Of a stretch of 64,000 bases of DNA, positions 54,591 through 64,000 are shown piece after piece. Positions within the stretch are counted from its first letter, which is position 1. Each line of letters begins with the position of its first letter. Origin of the DNA: Protonemura montana (lineage: Eukaryota; Arthropoda; Insecta; Plecoptera; Nemouridae); assembly GCA_947568835.1 (NCBI GenBank), contig CANOQG010000007.1, forward strand, positions 2,728,001 to 2,792,000, read 5' to 3'. The notes under the pieces are model-generated. The model was not told the DNA's origin, did no database searches, and was given only the letters and a program-made list of their open reading frames with translations. Position numbers and translations under genes: made by a program.

Positions 54591-57500
54591 GGTAGGACAT
54601 GGGGCAGGAAATGGGACAGGACAAGGGGCAGGACATGGGGCAGGACAAGGGACATGGGGCAGGACATGGGGCAGGACATGGGGCAGGACATGGGGCAGGA
54701 CATGGGGCAGGACATGGGGCAGGACATGGGGCAGGACATAGGGCAGGACATGGGGCAGGACATGGGGCAGGACATGGAGCAGGACATGGGACATGACATG
54801 GGACAGGACATGGGGCAGGACATGGGGCAGGACATGGGGAAGGACATAGGGCAGGACATGGGGCAGGACATGGGGCAGGACATGGGGCAGGACATGGGAC
54901 AGGACATAGGGCAGGACATGGGGCAGGACAGGGAGCAGGACATGGGGCAGGACATGGGACAGGACATGGGGCAGGACATTGGCCAGGCTATGGGGCAGGA
55001 CATGGGGCAGGACATGAGGCAGGACATGGGACATGGGGAAAGACATGGGGCAGGACATGGGGCAGGACATGGGGCAGGACATGGGGCAGGACATGGGACA
55101 GGACATAGGGCAGGACATGGGGCAGGACATGGGGCAGGACATGGGGCAGGACATGGGACAGGACATGGAGCAGTACATGGTGCAGGACATGGGGCAGGAC
55201 ATGGGACAGGACATAGGGAAGGACATGGGGCAGGACATGGGGCAGGACATGGGACAGGACATTGCACAGGACATAGGGCAGGACATGGGGCAGGACATGG
55301 GGCAGGACAAAGGGCAGGACATGGGGCAGGACATGGGGCAGGACATGGGGCAGGACATGGGGCAGGACATGAGGCAGGACATTGGACAGGACATGGGGCA
55401 AAACATGGGGCAGGACATGGGACTGGACATGGGGCAGGACATGGGGCAGGACATGGGGCAGGACATGGGGCAGGACATGGGACATGAGGCAGGACAGGGG
55501 GAGGACATGGAGCGGGACATGGGGCAGGACATGGGGCAGGACATGGAGCAGGACATGGGGCAGGAAATGGGGCAGGACATGAAACAGGACATAGGGCAGG
55601 ACATGGGGCAGGACATGAGGCAGGACATGGGGCAGGACATAAGACATAGGGCAGGACAGGGGGAGGACAAGGAGCAGGACATGGGGCATTACATGGGGCA
55701 GGACATAAGACAGGACATAGGGCAGGACATGGGGCAGGACATGGGGCAGGACATGGGGCAGGACATGGGACATGGGGCAAGACATGGGGCAGGACATGAG
55801 GCAGGACATGGGGCAGGACATGGGGCAGGACATGGGGCAGGACATGGGGTAGGACATGGGGCAGGAAATGGGACAGGACAAGGGGCAGGACATGGGGCAG
55901 GACATGGGACATGGGGCAGGACATGGGGCAGGACATGGGGCAGGACATGGGGCAGGACATGGGGCAGGACATGGGGCAGGACATGGGGCAGGACATAGGG
56001 CAGGACATGGGGCAGGACATGGGGCAGGACATGGAGCAGGACATGGGACATGACATGGGACAGGACATGGGGCAGGACATGGGGCAGGACATGGGGAAGG
56101 ACATAGGGCAGGACATGGGGCAGGACATGGGGCAGGACATGGGGCAGGACATAGGGCAGGACATGGGGCAGGACATGGGGCAGGACAGGGAGCAGGACAT
56201 GGGGCAGGACATTGGGCAGGACATGGGACAGGACATGGGGCAGGACATGGGGCAGGACATGGGGCAGGATATGGGGCAGGACATGGGGCAGGACATGAGG
56301 CAGGACATGGGACATGAGGTAAGACATGGGGCAGGACATGGAGCAGGACATGGGACAGGACATGGGGCAGGACATGGGGCAGGACATGGGGCATGACATG
56401 GGACATGGGGCAGGACATGGGGTGGAACATGGAGCAGAAAATGGGGCACGACATGGGGCAGGACATAGGGCAGGACATGGTGCAGGACATGGGGCAGGAC
56501 ATGGGGCAGGACATGGGACATGGGGCAAGACATGGGGCAGGACATAGGGCAGGACATGGGGCAGGACATGGGGCAGGACATAAGACAGGACATAGGGCAG
56601 GACATGGGGTAGGACATGGGGCAGGACATGGGGCAGGACATGGGACATGGGGCAAGACATGGGGCAGGACATGGGGCAGGACATGGGGCAGGACATGGGG
56701 CAGGACATGGGGCAGGACATGGGACATGGGGCAGGACATGGGGCAGGACATGGGGCAGGACATGGGACAGGACATGGAGCAGGACATGGGGCAGGACATG
56801 GGGCAGGACATGGGACAGGACATAGGGAAGGACATGGGGCAGGACATGGGGCAGGACATGGGACAGGACATGGGACAGGACATAGGGCAGGACATGGGGC
56901 AGGACATGGGGCAGGACATAGGGCAGGACATGGGGCAGGACATGGGGCAGGACATGGGGCAGGACATGGGGCAGGACATGAGGCAGGACATTGGACAGGA
57001 CATGGGGCAAAACATGGGGCAGGACATGGGACTGGACATGGGGCAGGACATGGGGCAGGACATGGGGCAGGACATGGGGCAGGACATGGGACATGAGGCA
57101 GGACAGGGGGAGGACATGGAGCGGGACATGGGGCAGGACATGGGGCAGGACATGGAGCAGGACATGGGGCAGGAAATGGGGCAGGACATGGGACAGGACA
57201 TAGGGCAGGACATGGGGCAGGACATGAGGCAGGACATAGGGCAGGACATAAGACATAGGGCAGGACAGGGGGAGGACATGGAGCAGGACATGGGGCATTA
57301 CATTGGGCAGGACATAAGACAGGACATAGGGCAGGACATGGGGCAGGACATGGGGCAGGACATGGGGCAGGACATGGGACATGGGGCAAGACATGGGGCA
57401 GGACATGAGGCAGGACATGGGGCAGGACATGGGGCAGGACATGGGGCAGGACATGGGGTAGGACATGGGGCAGGAAATGGGACAGGACAAGGGGCAGGAC

Positions 57501-59286
57501 ATGGGGCAGGACATGGGACATGGGGCAGGACATGGGGCAGGACATGGGGCAGGACATGGGGCAGGACATGGGGCAGGACATGGGGCAGGACATGGGGCAG
57601 GACATGGGGAAGGACATAGGGCAGGACATGGGGCAGGACATGGAGCAGGACATGGGACATGACATGGGACAGGACATGGGGCAGGACATGGGGCAGGACA
57701 TGGGGAAGGACATAGGGCAGGACATGGGGCAGGACATGGGGCAGGACATGGGGCAGGACATAGGGCAGGACATGGGGCAGGACATGGGGCAGGACATGGA
57801 GCAGGACATGGGGCAGGACATTGGGCAGGACATGGGACAGGACATGGGGCAGGACATGGGGCAGGACATGGGGCAGGATATGGGGCAGGACATGGGGCAG
57901 GACATGAGGCAGGACATGGGACATGAGGTAAGACATGGAGCAGGACATGGAGCAGGACATGGGACAGGTCATGGGGCAGGACATGGGGCAGGACATGGGG
58001 CATGACATGGGACATGGGGCAGGACATGGGGTGGAACATGGAGCAGAAAATGGGGCACGACATGGGGCAGGACATAGGGCAGGACATGGGGCAGGACATG
58101 GGGCAGGACATGGGGCAGGACATGGGACATGGGGCAAGACATGGGGCAGGACATAGGGCAGGACATGGGGCAGGACATGGGGAAGGACATGGGGCAGGAC
58201 ATGGGGCAGGACATGGGACATGGGGCAGGACAGGGGGAGGACATGGAGCAGGACATGGGGCAGGACATGGGGCAGGACATGGGGCAGGACATGGGGCAGG
58301 ACATGGGGCAGGAAATGGGACAGGACAAAGGGCAGGACATGGGGCAGGACATGGGACATGGGGCAGGACATGGGGCAGGACATGGGGCATGACATGGGGC
58401 AGGACATGGGACAGGACATGGGGCAGGACATGGGGCAGGACATGGGGCAGGACATGGGGCAGGACATGAGGCAGGACATGGGACAGGACATGGGGCAGGA
58501 CATGGGGCAGGACATGGGACATGGAGCAGGACATGGGGCAGGACATGGAGCAGGACATGGGGCAGGACATGGGGCAGGACATAAGACAGGACATAGGGCA
58601 GGACATGGGGTAGGACATGGGGCAGGACATGGGGCAGGACATGGGACATGGGGCAAGACATGGGGCAGGACATGGGGCAGGACATGGGGCAGGACATGGG
58701 GCAGGACATGGGGCAGGACATGGGGCAGGAAATGGGGCAGGACATAGGGTAGGACATGAGGCAGGACATGGGACAGGACATGGGGCAGGACATGGGACAG
58801 GACATGGGGCAGGACATGGCGCAGGACATGGGGCAGGACATGGGGCAGGACATGGGGCAGGACATAGGGCAGGACATGGGGTAGGACATGAGGCAGGACA
58901 TGGGACAGGACATGGGGCAGGACATGGGGCAGGACATGGGACAGGACATAGGGCAGGACATGGGGCAGGACATGGGGCAAAACATGGGGCAGGACATGGG
59001 ACAGGACATGGGGCAGGACATTGGCCAGGCTATGGGGCAGGACATGGGGCAGGACATGAGGCAGGACATGGGACATGGGGAAAGACATGGGGCAGGACAT
59101 GGGGCAGGACATGGGGCAGGACATGGGGCAGGACATGGGACAGGACATAGGGCAGGACATGGGGCAGGACATGGGGCAGGACATGGGGCAGGACATGGGA
59201 CAGGACATTGCACAGGACATAGGGCAGGACATGGGGCAGGACATGGGGCAGGACATAGGGCAGGACATGGGGCAGGACATGGGGCA
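54270..59286. repeat. 5,017-bp duplication, copy 1
   Basis: Landmarks repeat with an offset of 5,017 bp: CATGAAACAGG (near 54,322 and 59,339), CATTACATGG (54,432 and 59,449; 55,689 and 60,706) and ATTGGCCAGG (54,978 and 59,995). Both copies share the region-specific change GGACAGGGAGCAGG. Copy 1 includes a string of about 132 bp near 58,790-58,920, with GGCGCAGG, that copy 2 lacks. Private changes here include GGAGCAGTACATGG near 55,170. Confidence 0.87.
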
Positions 59287-62200
59287 GGACATGGGGCAGG
59301 ACATGGAGCAGGACATGGGGCAGGAAATGGGGCAGGACATGAAACAGGACATAGGGCAGGACATGGGGCAGGACATGAGGCAGGACATGGGGCAGGACAT
59401 AAGACATAGGGCAGGACAGGGGGAGGACATGGAGCAGGACATGGGGCATTACATGGGGCAGGACATAAGACAGGACATAGGGCAGGACATGGGGCAGGAC
59501 ATGGGGCAGGACATGGGGCAGGACATGGGACATGGGGCAAGACATGGGGCAGGACATGAGGCAGGACATGGGGCAGGACATGGGGCAGGACATGGGGCAG
59601 GACATGGGGTAGGACATGGGGCAGGAAATGGGACAGGACAAGGGGCAGGACATGGGGCAGGACATGGGACATGGGGCAGGACATGGGGCAGGACATGGGG
59701 CAGGACATGGGGCAGGACATGGGGCAGGACATGGGGCAGGACATGGGGCAGGACATAGGGCAGGACATGGGGCAGGACATGGGGCAGGACATGGAGCAGG
59801 ACATGGGACATGACATGGGACAGGACATGGGGCAGGACATGGGGCAGGACATGGGGAAGGACATAGGGCAGGACATGGGGCAGGACATGGGGCAGGACAT
59901 GGGGCAGGACATGGGACAGGACATAGGGCAGGACATGGGGCAGGACAGGGAGCAGGACATGGGGCAGGACATGGGACAGGACATGGGGCAGGACATTGGC
60001 CAGGCTATGGGGCAGGACATGGGGCAGGACATGAGGCAGGACATGGGACATGGGGAAAGACATGGGGCAGGACATGGGGCAGGACATGGGGCAGGACATG
60101 GGGCAGGACATGGGACAGGACATAGGGCAGGACATGGGGCAGGACATGGGGCAGGACATGGGGCAGGACATGGGACAGGACATGGAGCAGGACATGGGGC
60201 AGGACATGGGGCAGGACATGGGACAGGACATAGGGAAGGACATGGGGCAGGACATGGGGCAGGACATGGGACAGGACATTGCACAGGACATAGGGCAGGA
60301 CATGGGGCAGGACATGGGGCAGGACAAAGGGCAGGACATGGGGCAGGACATGGGGCAGGACATGGGGCAGGACATGGGGCAGGACATGAGGCAGGACATT
60401 GGACAGGACATGGGGCAAAACATGGGGCAGGACATGGGACTGGACATGGGGCAGGACATGGGGCAGGACATGGGGCAGGACATGGGGCAGGACATGGGAC
60501 ATGAGGCAGGACAGGGGGAGGACATGGAGCGGGACATGGGGCAGGACATGGGGCAGGACATGGAGCAGGACATGGGGCAGGAAATGGGGCAGGACATGAA
60601 ACAGGACATAGGGCAGGACATGGGGCAGGACATGAGGCAGGACATGGGGCAGGACATAAGACATAGGGCAGGACAGGGGGAGGACAAGGAGCAGGACATG
60701 GGGCATTACATGGGGCAGGACATAAGACAGGACATAGGGCAGGACATGGGGCAGGACATGGGGCAGGACATGGGGCAGGACATGGGACATGGGGCAAGAC
60801 ATGGGGCAGGACATGAGGCAGGACATGGGGCAGGACATGGGGCAGGACATGGGGCAGGACATGGGGTAGGACATGGGGCAGGAAATGGGACAGGACAAGG
60901 GGCAGGACATGGGGCAGGACATGGGACATGGGGCAGGACATGGGGCAGGACATGGGGCAGGACATGGGGCAGGACATGGGGCAGGACATGGGGCAGGACA
61001 TGGGGCAGGACATAGGGCAGGACATGGGGCAGGACATGGGGCAGGACATGGAGCAGGACATGGGACATGACATGGGACAGGACATGGGGCAGGACATGGG
61101 GCAGGACATGGGGAAGGACATAGGGCAGGACATGGGGCAGGACATGGGGCAGGACATGGGGCAGGACATAGGGCAGGACATGGGGCAGGACATGGGGCAG
61201 GACAGGGAGCAGGACATGGGGCAGGACATTGGGCAGGACATGGGACAGGACATGGGGCAGGACAGGGAGCAGGACATGGGGCAGGACATTGGGCAGGACA
61301 TGGGACAGGACATGGGGCAGGACATGGGGCAGGACATGGGGCAGGATATGGGGCAGGACATGGGGCAGGACATGAGGCAGGACATGGGACATGAGGTAAG
61401 ACATGGGGCAGGACATGGAGCAGGACATGGGACAGGACATGGGGCAGGACATGGGGCAGGACATGGGGCATGACATGGGACATGGGGCAGGACATGGGGT
61501 GGAACATGGAGCAGAAAATGGGGCACGACATGGGGCAGGACATAGGGCAGGACATGGTGCAGGACATGGGGCAGGACATGGGGCAGGACATGGGACATGG
61601 GGCAAGACATGGGGCAGGACATAGGGCAGGACATGGGGCAGGACATGGGGCAGGACATAAGACAGGACATAGGGCAGGACATGGGGTAGGACATGGGGCA
61701 GGACATGGGGCAGGACATGGGACATGGGGCAAGACATGGGGCAGGACATGGGGCAGGACATGGGGCAGGACATGGGGCAGGACATGGGGCAGGACATGGG
61801 ACATGGGGCAGGACATGGGGCAGGACATGGGGCAGGACATGGGACAGGACATGGAGCAGGACATGGGGCAGGACATGGGGCAGGACATGGGACAGGACAT
61901 AGGGAAGGACATGGGGCAGGACATGGGGCAGGACATGGGACAGGACATGGGACAGGACATAGGGCAGGACATGGGGCAGGACATGGGGCAGGACATAGGG
62001 CAGGACATGGGGCAGGACATGGGGCAGGACATGGGGCAGGACATGGGGCAGGACATGAGGCAGGACATTGGACAGGACATGGGGCAAAACATGGGGCAGG
62101 ACATGGGACTGGACATGGGGCAGGACATGGGGCAGGACATGGGGCAGGACATGGGGCAGGACATGGGACATGAGGCAGGACAGGGGGAGGACATGGAGCG

Positions 62201-64000
62201 GGACATGGGGCAGGACATGGGGCAGGACATGGAGCAGGACATGGGGCAGGAAATGGGGCAGGACATGGGACAGGACATAGGGCAGGACATGGGGCAGGAC
62301 ATGAGGCAGGACATAGGGCAGGACATAAGACATAGGGCAGGACAGGGGGAGGACATGGAGCAGGACATGGGGCATTACATTGGGCAGGACATAAGACAGG
62401 ACATAGGGCAGGACATGGGGCAGGACATGGGGCAGGACATGGGGCAGGACATGGGACATGGGGCAAGACATGGGGCAGGACATGAGGCAGGACATGGGGC
62501 AGGACATGGGGCAGGACATGGGGCAGGACATGGGGTAGGACATGGGGCAGGAAATGGGACAGGACAAGGGGCAGGACATGGGGCAGGACATGGGACATGG
62601 GGCAGGACATGGGGCAGGACATGGGGCAGGACATGGGGCAGGACATGGGGCAGGACATGGGGCAGGACATGGGGCAGGACATGGGGAAGGACATAGGGCA
62701 GGACATGGGGCAGGACATGGAGCAGGACATGGGACATGACATGGGACAGGACATGGGGCAGGACATGGGGCAGGACATGGGGAAGGACATAGGGCAGGAC
62801 ATGGGGCAGGACATGGGGCAGGACATGGGGCAGGACATAGGGCAGGACATGGGGCAGGACATGGGGCAGGACATGGAGCAGGACATGGGGCAGGACATTG
62901 GGCAGGACATGGGACAGGACATGGGGCAGGACATGGGGCAGGACATGGGGCAGGATATGGGGCAGGACATGGGGCAGGACATGAGGCAGGACATGGGACA
63001 TGAGGTAAGACATGGAGCAGGACATGGAGCAGGACATGGGACAGGACATGGGGCAGGACATGGGGCAGGACATGGGGCATGACATGGGACATGGGGCAGG
63101 ACATGGGGTGGAACATGGAGCAGAAAATGGGGCACGACATGGGGCAGGACATAGGGCAGGACATGGGGCAGGACATGGGGCAGGACATGGGGCAGGACAT
63201 GGGACATGGGGCAAGACATGGGGCAGGACATAGGGCAGGACATGGGGCAGGACATGGGGAAGGACATGGGGCAGGACATGTGGCAGGACATGGGACATGG
63301 GGCAGGACAGGGGGAGGACATGGAGCAGGACATGGGGCAGGACATGGGGCAGGACATGGGGCAGGACATGGGGCAGGACATGGGGCAGGAAATGGGACAG
63401 GACAAAGGGCAGGACATGGGGCAGGACATGGGACATGGGGCAGGACATGGGGCAGGACATGGGGCATGACATGGGGCAGGACATGGGACAGGACATGGGG
63501 CAGGACATGGGGCAGGACATGGGGCAGGACATGGGGCAGGACATGAGGCAGGACATGGGACAGGACATGGGGCAGGACATGGGGCAGGACATGGGACATG
63601 GAGCAGGACATGGGGCAGGACATGGAGCAGGACATGGGGCAGGACATGGGGCAGGACATAAGACAGGACATAGGGCAGGACATGGGGTAGGACATGGGGC
63701 AGGACATGGGGCAGGACATGGGACATGGGGCAAGACATGGGGCAGGACATGGGGCAGGACATGGGGCAGGACATGGGGCAGGACATGGGGCAGGACATGG
63801 GGCAGGAAATGGGGCAGGACATAGGGTAGGACATGAGGCAGGACATGGGACAGGACATGGGGCAGGACATGGGGCAGGACATGGGACAGGACATAGGGCA
63901 GGACATGGGGCAGGACATGGGGCAAAACATGGGGCAGGACATGGGACAGGACATGGGGCAGGACATTGGCCAGGCTATGGGGCAGGACATGGGGCAGGAC
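59287..64000. repeat. 5,017-bp duplication, copy 2 (cut by window end)
   Basis: Follows copy 1 at an offset of 5,017 bp to 61,260, then 5,077 bp because of an extra 60-bp doubling, then 4,945 bp after the 132-bp string of copy 1 is skipped near 63,870 (ATTGGCCAGG at 59,020 and 63,965). A rare CATTACATTGGG string is shared (57,298 and 62,375). The copy is still running at the last base of the window. Confidence 0.86.
61201..61320. repeat. Exact 60-bp tandem doubling
   Basis: Bases 61,201-61,260 and 61,261-61,320 are identical, each being five units starting GACAGGGAGCAGG and containing ACATTGGGCAGG. The sister copy of this place (near 56,184) holds the string once. With no differences and no sister, this is one of the youngest visible changes in the array, at the level of slippage of a few units. 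Confidence 0.97.

Larger units (their letters stand above)
1..64000. repeat. 12-bp satellite array filling the entire window
   Basis: Every stretch read from first to last base is made of the unit GGGGCAGGACAT or a close variant, with no interruption by unique sequence. The + strand is G-rich (6 G against 2 C per unit) and the - strand is C-rich. Common variants replace one G of the GGGG run by A, giving AGGGC, GAGGC, GGAGC or GGGAC; others are GGGGTAGG, GGGGCAAAACAT, GGGGCAAGACAT, GGGGCATGACAT, GGGGAAGGACAT and CAGGAAAT. A 7-bp unit GGGACAT recurs at fixed places. The order of variants is conserved over hundreds to thousands of bases, so this is a higher-order array rather than a homogeneous tract. 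Neither array edge is inside the window, so total length and flanks are unknown. I do not recognise it as a named satellite family. No stretch over 300 bases holds anything other than this repeat. Confidence 0.99.

Noticed and set aside
44480-58642. Giant - strand open frame of 4,720 codons rich in Met-Ser-Cys-Pro, His-Val-Leu-Pro and Cys-Pro-Ala-Pro
   Set aside because: The 12-bp consensus is stop-free in all frames, the peptide period changes at each 7- or 11-bp unit, and the frame ends at a landmark repeated in the array. No start context, signal, domain or codon bias supports a gene. The other long - strand frames (for example 12,258-19,217, 20,275-27,174, 28,949-36,298 and 35,752-46,545) fail for the same reasons.
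1-64000. CRISPR array
   Set aside because: Repeats are directly adjacent without unique spacers of constant length, and no cas gene is present.
1-64000. Telomeric repeat or interstitial telomere
   Set aside because: The unit is 12 bp GGGGCAGGACAT; no TTAGGG, TTTAGGG or related telomere string occurs in tandem. G-richness on one strand is the only similarity.
1-64000. Transposable elements, retroviral remnants or LTRs inserted in the array
   Set aside because: No interruption of the 12-bp pattern longer than a few bases was seen anywhere, so there is no room for an inserted element.
1-64000. tRNA, rRNA or structured RNA genes
   Set aside because: The + strand has very few T and little self-complementarity; no tRNA or rRNA consensus blocks are present.

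Overview
The whole 64,000-base window is one uninterrupted satellite (minisatellite-type) array. I find no unique sequence, no convincing gene, no RNA gene and no transposon in it, and both ends of the window lie inside the array. The founding unit is 12 bp, GGGGCAGGACAT, about 67% G+C and strongly strand-asymmetric (6 G, 3 A, 2 C, 1 T per unit on the + strand). Roughly 5,300 to 5,500 units would fill the window. Nearly all variation comes from single-base variants of that unit plus two length variants: a 7-bp unit (GGGACAT) and an 11-bp unit that creates GGACAGGGGGAGGACAT.

Unit variants occur in fixed orders, so the array has nested higher-order repeats. Left to right: a 5.2-kb higher-order repeat, two copies plus part of a third (about 87-11,524, with a nested 439-bp doubling in each full copy); a 543-bp doubling (10,982-12,067); a 2.6-kb doubling (about 12,560-17,735); a 1,579-bp doubling (about 16,755-19,580) and a nested 802-bp doubling (about 18,770-20,375); a 2,704-bp doubling (about 20,720-26,127); a 1,519-bp triplication (24,772 to about 28,920); a nearly perfect 10,247-bp doubling (30,861-51,354); a 3.4-kb doubling (47,855 to about 54,590); and a 5.0-kb doubling (about 54,270 to the window end) that holds an exact 60-bp doubling (61,201-61,320). 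Many boundaries overlap, as expected of repeated unequal exchange or replication-slippage amplification at several scales.

The 12-bp unit is a multiple of three and the consensus has no stop in any of the six frames, so very long open frames (up to 4,720 codons on the - strand) arise automatically. They switch frame at every 7- or 11-bp unit and end only at a few landmark variants, so I call none a gene.

The organism cannot be identified from this sequence. A tens-of-kilobases, multi-level array of a short unit points to a eukaryotic heterochromatic, subtelomeric, pericentromeric or sex-chromosome region. That is inference; I do not recognise the unit as a named satellite. The most interesting signals are the multi-scale amplification history, the nearly CpG-free but GC-rich composition with a one-sided G skew, and the young duplications at the right.
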